From NCBI RefSeq assembly GCF_011682145.1, contig NZ_WHJH01000007.1, positions 124,001-188,000 on the forward strand: 64,000 nucleotides of DNA, read 5' to 3'. Below are positions 36,801 through 45,285 of this stretch, in pieces. Both the position numbers and the translations under genes were made by a program. The number at the start of each line of letters is the position of its first letter. The stretch's first letter is position 1. Below the pieces are notes generated by a model, which was given only the letters and a program-made list of their open reading frames with translations, was not told where the DNA came from and did no database searches. The stretch comes from Massilia mucilaginosa (GTDB lineage: Bacteria > Pseudomonadota > Gammaproteobacteria > Burkholderiales > Burkholderiaceae_D).

Positions 36801-37653
36801 CGACGCCAGCGTGCGCCATGCCTACGCCGGCGACTTGCAGGGCCGGCTGTGGCGCTTCGATTTCAGCGGATCGGCGCCGTGGAGCTCGGCGGTGTCGCCC
36901 CTGTTCGACGCGCGCGACGCCGGCGGCAGGCCCCAGCCCATCGCGCACGCGCCCCGGATCGTGTTCGCGCCCGGCGGCGGCTACCTCGTGCTGTTTGGCA
37001 CCGGCAAGTTCATCGAACTGGCCGACACGCAGCGCGGCAGCTTTCTGCCGCAATCGTTTTACGCCGTCCACGATGCCCTGGACAAGCAGCCGCCGATCTC
37101 GCGCGCCCGGCTCGTGCCGCGCATCCTGAGCGGCACGGCGCGCTACGCAGTGGCGGGCGCATCCGCCGAGCTGGATGGACTGGACGGGGAAAACGCGCCG
37201 AAAGGCTGGTTCTTCGATTTTCCCCATACCGCCGTCGACGGCGAGCGCGTCGCAGGCAGCCCGCTGTCCCGGGCCGGAACCCTGATCGTCGACACCTTGC
37301 TCCCTGGCGCCGACCCATGCAGTGCGCCGGCGTCGCGCAGCTATGTGCTCGACGCGCTGAGCGGCCTGGCCATCGGCGCCGATGGCCGCGTGCGTTCCGG
37401 CGAGAGCACGGGCGAGCGCTACTCCGCGCTGGCCGGCGTGCCGCCGCTGCTGATCGAGACCGCCGCCAGCACCGGCGCGCGCGGCGCCACCGGCCGCGCC
37501 GAGGCGGCGCACACCTACGCCATCGTGCGCCCGCAGGAGGGCGGCAAGGCGGCGCCGGCCCAGCAGGTAAGCATCCGTTACCCGTCGCGCCGCCTCGGCT
37601 GGCGCGAGGTGCACAACTGGCAAGACCTGCACGATGCGGCAAAGGAAAAATAG
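33820..37653 (+). CDS. pilY1: PilY1/PilC-type pilus adhesin and assembly factor
   Basis: A 1277-residue secreted protein with a signal peptide ([18 protein letters not shown]). The C-terminal half (about residues 750-1180) is the PilC/PilY1 beta-propeller, with [69 protein letters not shown] and [11 protein letters not shown]. The N-terminal region reads [21 protein letters not shown] and does not show the DxSxS metal site of vWA-containing PilY1 proteins. It promotes pilus extension and adhesion at the tip. The start overlaps pilX (ATGA). Confidence 0.93.
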   Translation: [1277 protein letters not shown]

Positions 37654-37676
37654 TCACCCAGCGAAAGGAAACGGCA

Positions 37677-38126
37677 ATGAAAACCAGTCGAGGCTTTACC
37701 CTGATCGAAACCATGATCGTGATGACCATCATCGCGCTGCTTGCCGCGCTCGCCTATCCCGGATACCAGGGCTTCGTGGTCAAGGCGCGCCGCGCCGAAG
37801 CCCAGGCGGTGCTGCTCGATCTGATGCAAAAGCAGGAGCGCTACTACACGCAGCACAACCGCTACCTTGCTTTCGCGGCCGGCCAGAGCGGTCCGGATCA
37901 GGACCATTTCAAATGGTGGTCCGGCAGCAGCGCGCAATCGAGCGCCTACGAACTGCGCGGCAAACCCTGCGCCGGCCAGGAGATCGCGCGCTGCATCGTC
38001 ATCGAAGCCATTCCCGGCACCGACCGGGTTGACGCCACCTTCCGCGATGGCGAATGCCAGACCCTGACGCTCAACAGCGCCGGTGAACACAGCGCCAGCG
38101 GCAGCGCCGCCGGTTGCTGGCCATGA
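37677..38126 (+). CDS. pilE: Type IV pilin PilE-like
   Basis: A 149-residue prepilin starting at ATG 37677 with GAAAGGAA as ribosome binding site. The class III signal is SRGFTLIETMIVMTIIALLAALAYPGYQGF (cleavage after Gly, Glu+5), followed by KARRAEAQAVLLDLMQKQERYYTQHNRY, the PilE hallmark. A Cys pair near the C terminus (DGECQTLTL, AAGCWP) probably forms the D-loop disulfide. In this context it is more likely a minor pilin than the major one. Confidence 0.92.
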   Translation: MKTSRGFTLIETMIVMTIIALLAALAYPGYQGFVVKARRAEAQAVLLDLMQKQERYYTQHNRYLAFAAGQSGPDQDHFKWWSGSSAQSSAYELRGKPCAGQEIARCIVIEAIPGTDRVDATFRDGECQTLTLNSAGEHSASGSAAGCWP

Positions 38127-38692
38127 CGCGCGCAGCACCGCCGCCGGCGAACGCGTTTTCGCTGGTCGAGCTGATGGCGGTCCTGCTCATCGCCGCCATT
38201 GCGCTGGCCGTCGCCGTGCCGGACCTGCGCGCCATGATCCGCCTGTACCAGCTCAACGCCGCCGTGAACGACTTGTCCGGCGCCATCGGCCTGACGCGCG
38301 CGCAAGCGATGGCACGCGGCCAGCGCGTCGTTCTCGCACCGCTTGAACCCGCCGGTACCGACTGGAGCCTGGGCTGGGTAGCGTTTGTCGACCACGACGG
38401 CGACCGCCGCCCCGGGGCGTCCGACGAGCTGATCGCCACGCACGGCCCGGTCGGCAAGGGCATCGTCGTCAGCGCCGTGTTTTCCAGCCAGAAGCTGCCC
38501 GATTACCTGGCCTACAACAGCGCCGGACGCAGCTGTACTGCGACCAGCAGCGCGGCGGCGCGCTGGGGCACGCTGTCGCTGTTCCAGGGCGAGCAGACGC
38601 GCCGCATCAAGATCAACATGCTCGGCCGCGCCCGCGTGTGCGATCCGGCGCGCGACGGCGCAAACTGTGAAGGGGAAGAGGAGGAGTCTTAG
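38123..38692 (+). CDS. fimT: GspH/FimT family pseudopilin
   Basis: A 189-residue prepilin starting at ATG 38123, overlapping pilE as ATGA. The signal is AFSLVELMAVLLIAAIALAVAVPDL, then NDLSGAIGLTRAQAMARGQRVVLAPL, the FimT/GspH pattern. The processing site has Ala rather than Gly before Phe (NAFSLVE), a departure from the usual Gly at -1, tolerated in some pseudopilins. It ends in an acidic tail (EGEEEES). It is the last gene of the minor pilin operon. Confidence 0.9.
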   Translation: MTRAAPPPANAFSLVELMAVLLIAAIALAVAVPDLRAMIRLYQLNAAVNDLSGAIGLTRAQAMARGQRVVLAPLEPAGTDWSLGWVAFVDHDGDRRPGASDELIATHGPVGKGIVVSAVFSSQKLPDYLAYNSAGRSCTATSSAAARWGTLSLFQGEQTRRIKINMLGRARVCDPARDGANCEGEEEES

Positions 38693-38938
38693 CGGTGACA
38701 GTGAAAACCGGCGCGGCGATGGCATTGTCACCGGCATCGCGATTGCTCCGACACGGCGTGGCGTTTGCCTCGTTACCTGGGCAGCGCTTGCTCCGTCACC
38801 GGTGCGGCGTCTGCCACGTCGCCGGCGCGGGCAAAGGCGCGCCGCGGCGAACGGCGAAAAAGCGGCCATCGCACCCGCCCCGGCGGGAACGGCTGTCTTG
38901 GCGTAAAATCGCGGTCAGCCATTTACGCTGGGACACTT

Positions 38939-40042
38939 GTGCAATTACTTACTGATTCAGCAGCCATGAGCCTGGCCCTCGACTGGGCCGCCAAAGGGCT
39001 GTACACCACCTCGCCGAACCCGCGTGTCGGCTGCGTGATCGTGCGCGACGGCGTGGTCATCGGCGCCGGTCACACGCAACCGGCCGGACAGGCCCACGCC
39101 GAAGTCCAGGCCCTGCGCGACGCCGAGGCCCGCGGTAACGACGTACGCGGCGCCACCGCCTATGTCACCCTGGAACCGTGCAACCATTTCGGACGCACGC
39201 CACCGTGTTCGGATGCTCTGGTGCGCGCCGGCCTGGGCCGCGTCGTCGCCGCCATGGTCGACCCCAATCCGCTGGTCGCCGGGCAAGGGCTGGCCAAGCT
39301 GGCGGCGGCCGGCATCGCCGTCAGTTCCGGACTGCACGAAGCCGAGGCGCGCGAACTGAACATCGGCTTTCTGTCGCGCATGCAGCGCGGCTTGCCATGG
39401 GTCCGCCTCAAGACCGCCGCCAGCCTCGACGGCATGACGGCCCTGCACAATGGCGCCAGCCAGTGGATCACCGGTCCGCAAGCGCGTGCCGATGGCCATG
39501 CCTGGCGCGCGCGCGCCTGCGCCATTCTCACCGGCATCGGCACGGTCAAGGCCGACGACCCGCAACTGAACGTGCGCGCCGTGGAAACCACGCGCCAGCC
39601 GCGCCGCATCATTGTCGACAGCAAGCTCGAGATCGATCCCGCCGCCCGCGTTCTCGCCGGTGCGCCGAGCTGGATCGTGGCCGCCGTGCCCGATCCCGCC
39701 AAGGAAGCCGAGCTGCGCGCCGCCGGCCACGACGTCATCCTGCTGCCCAACGAGAGCGGCAAGGTCGACCTGCCCGCCCTGATGCGCGAGCTGGGCCGGC
39801 GCGACATTAACGAACTGCACGTCGAAGCCGGCGCCAAGCTCAACGGATCGATGATCCGCGAAGGCTGCGTCGACGAACTGCTGGTCTACCTTGCGCCGAG
39901 CCTGCTGGGCGAAGCCCAGGGCATGTTCGCGCTGCCCGCCTTGACCAGCCTCGACCAGCAAAAGCGCCTGCGTTTTCACGATATTGCCCCGCTGGGCGAG
40001 GATCTGCGCATCCTCGCCCGCTTTACCCATACCAAGGAATAG
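38939..40042 (+). CDS. ribD: Bifunctional riboflavin biosynthesis deaminase/reductase RibD
   Basis: About 367 residues using GTG 38939, which restores the usual short lead before the ALDWAAKGLYTTSPNPRVGCVIV core; ATG 38966 is the alternative. The deaminase domain has QAHAEVQAL (HAE) and VTLEPCNHFGRTPPC as zinc ligands. The reductase domain starts near residue 160 (PWVRLKTAASLDGMTAL, ITGPQARADGHAWRARACAILTGIGTVKADDP). It performs steps 2 and 3 of riboflavin synthesis. ribE follows 6 bases later. No FMN riboswitch was found upstream. Confidence 0.95.
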   Translation: MQLLTDSAAMSLALDWAAKGLYTTSPNPRVGCVIVRDGVVIGAGHTQPAGQAHAEVQALRDAEARGNDVRGATAYVTLEPCNHFGRTPPCSDALVRAGLGRVVAAMVDPNPLVAGQGLAKLAAAGIAVSSGLHEAEARELNIGFLSRMQRGLPWVRLKTAASLDGMTALHNGASQWITGPQARADGHAWRARACAILTGIGTVKADDPQLNVRAVETTRQPRRIIVDSKLEIDPAARVLAGAPSWIVAAVPDPAKEAELRAAGHDVILLPNESGKVDLPALMRELGRRDINELHVEAGAKLNGSMIREGCVDELLVYLAPSLLGEAQGMFALPALTSLDQQKRLRFHDIAPLGEDLRILARFTHTKE

Positions 40043-40048
40043 ACCAGC

Positions 40049-40678
40049 ATGTTTACAGGAATCGTCGCCGCCGTCGGCAAGATCAGCTCCGTCCAACCAC
40101 TCGAAGGCGGCCTCGACGCAGGCGTGCGCCTCGACATCGACGCCGGCGGCCTGCCGCTGGCCGACGTCGCCCTGGGCGACTCGATCGCCATCAACGGCGC
40201 CTGCATGACCGTGGTCGCCAAGACCGACAGCGCCTTCAGTGTCGACGTCTCGCGCGAAAGCCTCAACTGCACGGTCGGTCTCGACGCCCCGGGCGAAGTC
40301 AACCTTGAAAAAGCGCTGACCCTGGCCGAACGCCTGGGCGGGCACCTGGTGTCCGGCCACGTCGACGGGCTGGGGCTGGTGCACCGCTTCGAAGCCGTGG
40401 GCGAATCGTGGGAGCTGGTCATCGACGCCCCGCACGACCTGGCCAAGTTCCTCGCCTTCAAGGGCTCGGTCGTCATCAACGGCGTCTCGCTGACCGTGAA
40501 CCGGGTGCAAGACCTGGACGCCGCCTCGGGCAAGCTGTGCCGTTTCTCGATCAACCTGATTCCGCACACGATCTCGGTCACCACGCTCAAGCACTTGCGC
40601 GCCGGCAGCAAGGTCAATCTGGAAATCGACCTGATCGCCCGCTACGTCGAGCGCATGCTCTCGGTCGGCAAGGCCTGA
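40049..40678 (+). CDS. ribE: Riboflavin synthase alpha subunit
   Basis: A 209-residue protein made of two lumazine-binding repeats: MFTGIVAAVGKIS ... GDSIAINGACMTVV, then GGHLVSGHVDGLGLVHRFEAVGESW ... GSVVINGVSLTVN. It dismutates two 6,7-dimethyl-8-ribityllumazine molecules to riboflavin. It is translationally adjacent to ribD. The name ribC is also used. Confidence 0.96.
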   Translation: MFTGIVAAVGKISSVQPLEGGLDAGVRLDIDAGGLPLADVALGDSIAINGACMTVVAKTDSAFSVDVSRESLNCTVGLDAPGEVNLEKALTLAERLGGHLVSGHVDGLGLVHRFEAVGESWELVIDAPHDLAKFLAFKGSVVINGVSLTVNRVQDLDAASGKLCRFSINLIPHTISVTTLKHLRAGSKVNLEIDLIARYVERMLSVGKA

Positions 40679-40741
40679 CCGGCATCCCCGGCGGTGCACC
40701 CGTGTTGCGCCGCCAGTCTTACTAGAACCGAACGGAAGCGC

Positions 40742-41227
40742 ATGACGATTACCCTGCAAGCTGTCACCGAACACAATTTCCACGCCATCATCGAGCTGCC
40801 CCTGCTGCCCGAGCAGCAGGACTACCTGGCCAGCAATGCCTATTCCATCGCCCAGGCCAGTTTCTACCCTGACAGCTTCTTCACACGCGCCATCTATCTG
40901 GGCGACACGCCGGTCGGCTTCATGTTGTATGCGTCGAATGACGACGATGGCAAGCCGGATGAGTACAGTATCTTCCGCTTCATGATTGCCAGCGGCGAGC
41001 AGGGCAAAGGCTACGGGCGGCGCGCCATCGAATTGTTGCTCGATGAAATCCGCAACCGTCCGGGCGCTGCCGCGATTCACATCTGCTACGTGCCCGGCAA
41101 CCCGATCGCAAAAACGTTTTACGGCAGCCTGGGCTTCGTCGAAACCGGCCTGGATGAGGATGGCGAGATGGTTGCGCAAATCCGCCTGGACGGGGCCGGA
41201 CAGGAGCCAGGAACTGCCCACGCTTGA
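40742..41227 (+). CDS. GNAT family N-acetyltransferase, spermidine-acetyltransferase-like
   Basis: A 161-residue GNAT enzyme starting at ATG 40742. The acetyl-CoA motif A is FRFMIASGEQGKGYGRRAIELLLDEI (with Q-G-K-G-Y-G), preceded by VGFMLYASNDDDGKPDEYSIF and followed by GNPIAKTFYGSLGFVETG. This layout resembles Bacillus BltD/PaiA-type diamine or spermidine acetyltransferases. The actual substrate is not known. Confidence 0.87.
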   Translation: MTITLQAVTEHNFHAIIELPLLPEQQDYLASNAYSIAQASFYPDSFFTRAIYLGDTPVGFMLYASNDDDGKPDEYSIFRFMIASGEQGKGYGRRAIELLLDEIRNRPGAAAIHICYVPGNPIAKTFYGSLGFVETGLDEDGEMVAQIRLDGAGQEPGTAHA

Positions 41228-41238
41228 CCGGCAGTCCC

Positions 41239-42177
41239 TCAGCGCGGCCGGAAACTTTGCCGGTACTGCTGGGGACTGGTCCCGACCTGTTTGCTGAAAC
41301 ATGCGCGCAAGGCGGCGCTGGTACCGAATCCAGTCGCGTTGGCAACCTGCTCGATTGACAGCGCGCTCGTCTCCAGCAGGGACTGGGCGCGCCGCACCCG
41401 CGCGCCAAGCAGCCATTGCAGGGGCGAGGTGCCGGTCTGCTCCAGAAAGCGCCGGCTGAGCGTACGTTTGCTCAGCGCGGCATGCGCGGCGATGGCCTCC
41501 AGCGTCAATCCGCGATGCAATTGCGACTCCATCCATTTCAGCACCGGCTGCAGCGCCAGCGACGACGACGGCTCCGGATGCACGATGAACTGCGACTGCC
41601 CGCCGCCACGTTCGAGCGGCATCACCGCTGCGCGCGCGGAATCGGCAGCGACCGCGGCCCCGTAGTCGCGCCGCACCAGATGCAGGCACAGGTCGAGTCC
41701 GGCCGCAGCCCCGGCCGAGGTCAGTACCTTGCCGTTGTCGACGAACAGCACGTTCGGATCCACGCTCACCGCCGGAAAGCGCCGCGCCAGTTCGCTTGCC
41801 GCCAGCCAGTGCGTTGTGGCGCGCTGGCCGTCCAGCAAGCCGCTCGCCGCCAGCAGAAAGGCGCCGGTGCAAATCGACGCGATCCTCGCCCCGCTTGCGG
41901 CGGCATTCCTGATGGTCGCCAGCACCGCTTCCGAGGCCGGCGCGTCGATATCGTCGATGCCCGGAACGATCACGGTATGCGCCCCGGCCGCGTGGCCCAG
42001 ATGAAAGCGTGTGTGCAGGTCGAACAGCCTGGCCGCGACCGAGGGCGCTTCGCCGCACACAAGCACCTCGTACGCTACAGGCAAGCCCGGCACATGAACG
42101 CGGTCGAAAATGTCACACGCTGTGGCCAGGTCGAATGGGATGACGCCATGCGGCGCCAGAATGACAATTTTATGCAT
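41239..42177 (-). CDS. GlxA family AraC-type transcriptional regulator
   Basis: A 312-residue regulator. The N-terminal DJ-1/PfpI (GATase1-like) domain spans about 1-165 with the conserved nucleophile elbow SICTGAFLLAASGLLDG. The C-terminal AraC/XylS double helix-turn-helix is at about 210-310 (LTLEAIAAHAALSKRTLSRRFLEQTGTSPLQWLLGARVRRAQSLLETS, IEQVANATGFGTSAALRACFSKQVG). Members regulate amino-acid or stress genes. It is divergent from the DUF3817 gene; the target is unknown. Confidence 0.93.
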   Translation of the reverse strand: MHKIVILAPHGVIPFDLATACDIFDRVHVPGLPVAYEVLVCGEAPSVAARLFDLHTRFHLGHAAGAHTVIVPGIDDIDAPASEAVLATIRNAAASGARIASICTGAFLLAASGLLDGQRATTHWLAASELARRFPAVSVDPNVLFVDNGKVLTSAGAAAGLDLCLHLVRRDYGAAVAADSARAAVMPLERGGGQSQFIVHPEPSSSLALQPVLKWMESQLHRGLTLEAIAAHAALSKRTLSRRFLEQTGTSPLQWLLGARVRRAQSLLETSALSIEQVANATGFGTSAALRACFSKQVGTSPQQYRQSFRPR

Positions 42178-42316
42178 GGCGCAATTCTAGCGGTCGTATG
42201 CAAACGTGTCAGTCCTGGCAACGGGTTTGGCTCAATCCTTGCGCAATATGGCAATCCGGCCAATGTTCAGCCGGCCACCGCGTCCCCATAATCCTGCTTC
42301 AACCCAAAGGGGGACC

Positions 42317-42637
42317 ATGGACTCACGACTGAAGCAATTGGAACGCATACGCCACGCGGCCCTATGGGGAGGGGCGACCTTGGTGCTACTGCTCGGCATC
42401 GCGGTACCGCTCAAGCATCTTGCCGGCCAATCCGGCCTGGTGACGCTGATGGGGCCGCTGCACGGCATGGCATTTCTCTATTATCTCTCGACCGTCACCA
42501 GCAACGTCACGGCCGACGACTGGACCCGCACCGAAGTCGCGCAACTGATCGGCTGCGCCATGCTGCCGCTCGGCGCCTGGTTCAGCATCGGCCTGGTCAA
42601 GCGCAAGGCCGCCGCGCTGGCCGGGCCGGCCGCATGA
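42317..42637 (+). CDS. DUF3817 family membrane protein
   Basis: A 106-residue protein starting at ATG 42317 after AAAGGGGG. Two or three hydrophobic helices (ATLVLLLGIAVPLKHLAG, LMGPLHGMAFLYYLSTV, IGCAMLPLGAWFSIGLV) with the conserved GPLHGMAFLYYL signature of DUF3817. The family is small membrane proteins of unknown function. Its stop overlaps the next start (ATGA), so it is cotranslated with a CopD-like protein. Confidence 0.85.
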   Translation: MDSRLKQLERIRHAALWGGATLVLLLGIAVPLKHLAGQSGLVTLMGPLHGMAFLYYLSTVTSNVTADDWTRTEVAQLIGCAMLPLGAWFSIGLVKRKAAALAGPAA

Positions 42638-43062
42638 TCTACCTGCTCCTGAAAGCGCTGTATATCGTCGCCGTGATGACGTGGATCGGCGGCGTGCTGA
42701 TGCAGGCATTCTTGTTGCGCACCGTCGTCCGCCAGCGCTTGCCGCTGTTGCCGGACGAGCGCAGCGTGATCGGCGCCGCGGTGCGTTGGGACCGGCGCCT
42801 GATCGCTCCGGCGATGCTGCTGGCGTGGGCTTGCGGACTCGGGCTGGCCAGCCAGGGACACTGGTCGATGATGCCCTGGCTGAATCTGAAGCTGGCGCTG
42901 GTGCTTGCCTTGTCGGCCGTACACGACATTCAGTCAGGCAGCCTGCGGCGCATGCTCGACAATCCGGCCCGCCCTCCGGCCGCCTGGCTGCGCCACGCAA
43001 GCGCCGTGGTGCTGTGCGGCGTGAGCGCGATTGTTTTTCTGGTCGTGCTAAAACCGGGCTGA
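42634..43062 (+). CDS. CopD-like / DUF2214-type small membrane protein
   Basis: A 142-residue protein starting at ATG 42634. It has four hydrophobic helices: LLLKALYIVAVMTWIGGVLMQAFLL, RRLIAPAMLLAWACGLGLA, WLNLKLALVLALSAVHDI and LRHASAVVLCGVSAIVFLVVL. The H/W-containing WIGGVLM and KLALVLALSAVHD segments recall CopD/HemJ-type four-helix proteins. The function is unknown. It overlaps the DUF3817 gene by four bases, forming a two-gene operon. Confidence 0.72.
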   Translation: MIYLLLKALYIVAVMTWIGGVLMQAFLLRTVVRQRLPLLPDERSVIGAAVRWDRRLIAPAMLLAWACGLGLASQGHWSMMPWLNLKLALVLALSAVHDIQSGSLRRMLDNPARPPAAWLRHASAVVLCGVSAIVFLVVLKPG

Positions 43063-43263
43063 GGGTGACGAGTGGCGCGGCGGCAGCATGGACGTCGCCG
43101 GTGCTCTGTACTGGCCTGATACAAAAAGGGCGCGGCAAGCCTTGGTAGCGCACTGCGCAATCGTATATATTGAAGCCGCTGAAAGCGTCGTCCCAGGCTT
43201 CCTGGCCGATCATTGCCTGTCTCTTGCAAGAGCCGGCAGAAATCTCACCTACCTCCACTCACT

Positions 43264-45210
43264 ATGTCACAACTCCACACAGTCCTGTTCTCGGTCATGA
43301 TGGCCGGCGCGATTGCCCCCGCATTGGCTGCCGAGCCGGCGGCCCTGCGCGACTACCGCGCCCTGGCGATCACGCCCGACGGCAAGCGCATCGCCGCCCT
43401 CGAATCGCTCGACCCGGGCGCTCTGCCGGTGCGCCCGCACGCGGTCGTGGTCGTGCGCGACGCCGCCAGCGGCGCCATCGTCGCCCAGTACGACCCGTGC
43501 GCCACCTGCATCTACGACCATCCCGCCTGGTCGCCCGACCGGCAATCGCTGGTGTTCATCAGCGCCGACGCCAAGGCCGGTACCGCCACCGTCTACATCG
43601 CCGGTGCGGCGGGCGCCGCTCCGGTGGCCGTCGTCAAGGGCGTGGCCAGCACCGCGCGCTGGTCGCCCGAAGGCAAGCGCATTTCGCTGCTCGCCACGCC
43701 GGGCGCCAAAAAGCTCGCCGGCGCTGTCGAAGCCGGGGCACGCCAGGTCGGCGAAATCGGCGTGCAGGAAGACGCCCAGCGCCTTGCCCTGGTCCCCGCC
43801 AACGGCGGCGAACTGACCATGGTGTCGCCACCTGACAGCTATATTTACGAATACGACTGGACCCCGGACGGCAAAGGCTTCGCCGTCACCAGCGCCAAGG
43901 GCAATGGCGACAACAACTGGTGGGTCGCCACGCTCGGCCACGTCGACATCGCCAGCGGCGCGCTGCGTGTGCTGGCCGCTCCCAAGATGCAGATGAATAT
44001 TCCGCGCGTCTCGCCCGACGGGCGCAGCGTCGCCTTCATCGCGGGGCTCATGAGCGACTTCGGCTCGGTCGGCGGCGATGTGTTTACCGTGCCGCTGGCC
44101 GGCGGCGAACCGCACAACGTCACTCCGCGCTTTGCCGGCTCCTTCAACGCGCTGGCCTGGCAGGGCAAGCACTTGATCGCCTCGGCGCTGGTCGGCAGCG
44201 AGCACGCGGTGCTCGCCATCGATCCGGTCAAGCGCGGCACGCGCACGCTCTGGTCGGGCGCCGTCGGCGCCACCGGTTCGCGCCAGGGCCGCTTCGTCTT
44301 CAGCGCCGACGGCGCCGTTGCCGCTTCCGTCCACGAAGACTTCGCGCGCGCACCGCGCATCGTCGCCGGACGCCTGCCGCAACTGGCCGCCATCACGCGC
44401 GACAACGACGGCTTTGCGCCGCAGGTACGCGCCAGCAGCGTCGAATGGACCAACGACGGCTTCAGGATGCAGGGCTGGCTGCTCGCACCGCTGGCGATCG
44501 AAGCGGGCAAAAAATATCCGATGGTGGTGCAGGTGCACGGTGGGCCGGCATCGGCCGCTTCGCCGCGCTTCGTCTCCAACGGCGAACAGGCCAACCCGCT
44601 GCTGCGCGACCTCGCGCGCAAAGGGTATTACGTTTTCTTGCCCAACCCGCGCGGCAGCTTCGGCCAGGGCATTGCCTTCAGCAGCGCCAACAAGCGCGAT
44701 TTCGGGGGCGGCGACTGGCGCGATATTTTGGCCGGCATCGACGCCGCCGCCAAAACCGCGCCAGTGGACACGGGCCGTCTCGGCTTGATGGGACACTCCT
44801 ACGGCGGCTTCATGACCATGTGGGGCGTCACCCACAGCGACCGCTTCAAGGCCGCGGTGGCCGGCGCCGGGATCGCCAACTGGATCAGCTACTACGGCCA
44901 GAACGGCATCGATCAGTGGATGATTCCCTTCTTCGGCGCCTCGGCCTACGACGACCCGGCGGTGTACCGGGCGGCCTCGCCGATCGAGTCGATCAAGGCC
45001 GCAAAGACGCCGACCTTGCTGTACGTGGGCGAGCGCGATGTGGAAACGCCGGCGGTGCAATCGATGGAGTTCTGGCACGGCCTGCGCGCCATGGGCACGC
45101 CGACCGCGCTGGTGATCTACGATGGCGAAGGCCACGCGATCCGCAAGCCCGAGCACCAGCGCGACCAGCGTGCGCGCACGGTGGCGTGGTTCGAGCGCTA
45201 TCTCAAGTAG
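43264..45210 (+). CDS. S9 family prolyl oligopeptidase-type serine peptidase
   Basis: A 648-residue secreted peptidase starting at ATG 43264 with a signal peptide (LFSVMMAGAIAPALAAEP). The N-terminal seven-bladed propeller (about 25-390) contains TPDGKRIAAL, SPDRQSLVFIS and SPDGRSVAFIAG. The C-terminal alpha/beta-hydrolase has the nucleophile GLMGHSYGGFMTMWG, the Asp in YVGERDVETP and the His in DGEGHAI. It probably cleaves short peptides in the periplasm. No operon partner is evident. Confidence 0.93.
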   Translation: MSQLHTVLFSVMMAGAIAPALAAEPAALRDYRALAITPDGKRIAALESLDPGALPVRPHAVVVVRDAASGAIVAQYDPCATCIYDHPAWSPDRQSLVFISADAKAGTATVYIAGAAGAAPVAVVKGVASTARWSPEGKRISLLATPGAKKLAGAVEAGARQVGEIGVQEDAQRLALVPANGGELTMVSPPDSYIYEYDWTPDGKGFAVTSAKGNGDNNWWVATLGHVDIASGALRVLAAPKMQMNIPRVSPDGRSVAFIAGLMSDFGSVGGDVFTVPLAGGEPHNVTPRFAGSFNALAWQGKHLIASALVGSEHAVLAIDPVKRGTRTLWSGAVGATGSRQGRFVFSADGAVAASVHEDFARAPRIVAGRLPQLAAITRDNDGFAPQVRASSVEWTNDGFRMQGWLLAPLAIEAGKKYPMVVQVHGGPASAASPRFVSNGEQANPLLRDLARKGYYVFLPNPRGSFGQGIAFSSANKRDFGGGDWRDILAGIDAAAKTAPVDTGRLGLMGHSYGGFMTMWGVTHSDRFKAAVAGAGIANWISYYGQNGIDQWMIPFFGASAYDDPAVYRAASPIESIKAAKTPTLLYVGERDVETPAVQSMEFWHGLRAMGTPTALVIYDGEGHAIRKPEHQRDQRARTVAWFERYLK

Positions 45211-45285
45211 GGAAGGGTGAGCGTGCCGGATTCCGTGCGGCGCCCGGCACGCTCGCCAGATTGCAAGCGTGATTGAGCGGTGGGG

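Noticed and set aside
34303-37632. An 1109-codon minus-strand open frame opposite pilY1
   Set aside because: Shadow of the pilY1 codon pattern. The composition is Ala/Arg/Gln-rich with no recognisable domain.
38693-38938. Possible FMN riboswitch upstream of ribD
   Set aside because: The conserved FMN aptamer blocks (such as the ACCGGCGGT region and GCCCGCGAGC) are absent. The same holds for 57413-57763 upstream of ribB.
38957-42058. A 1033-codon open frame on the minus strand through ribD, ribE and the GNAT gene
   Set aside because: High GC makes long antisense frames common. The plus strand carries unmistakable ribD and ribE motifs, and the minus-strand translation has no family motif.
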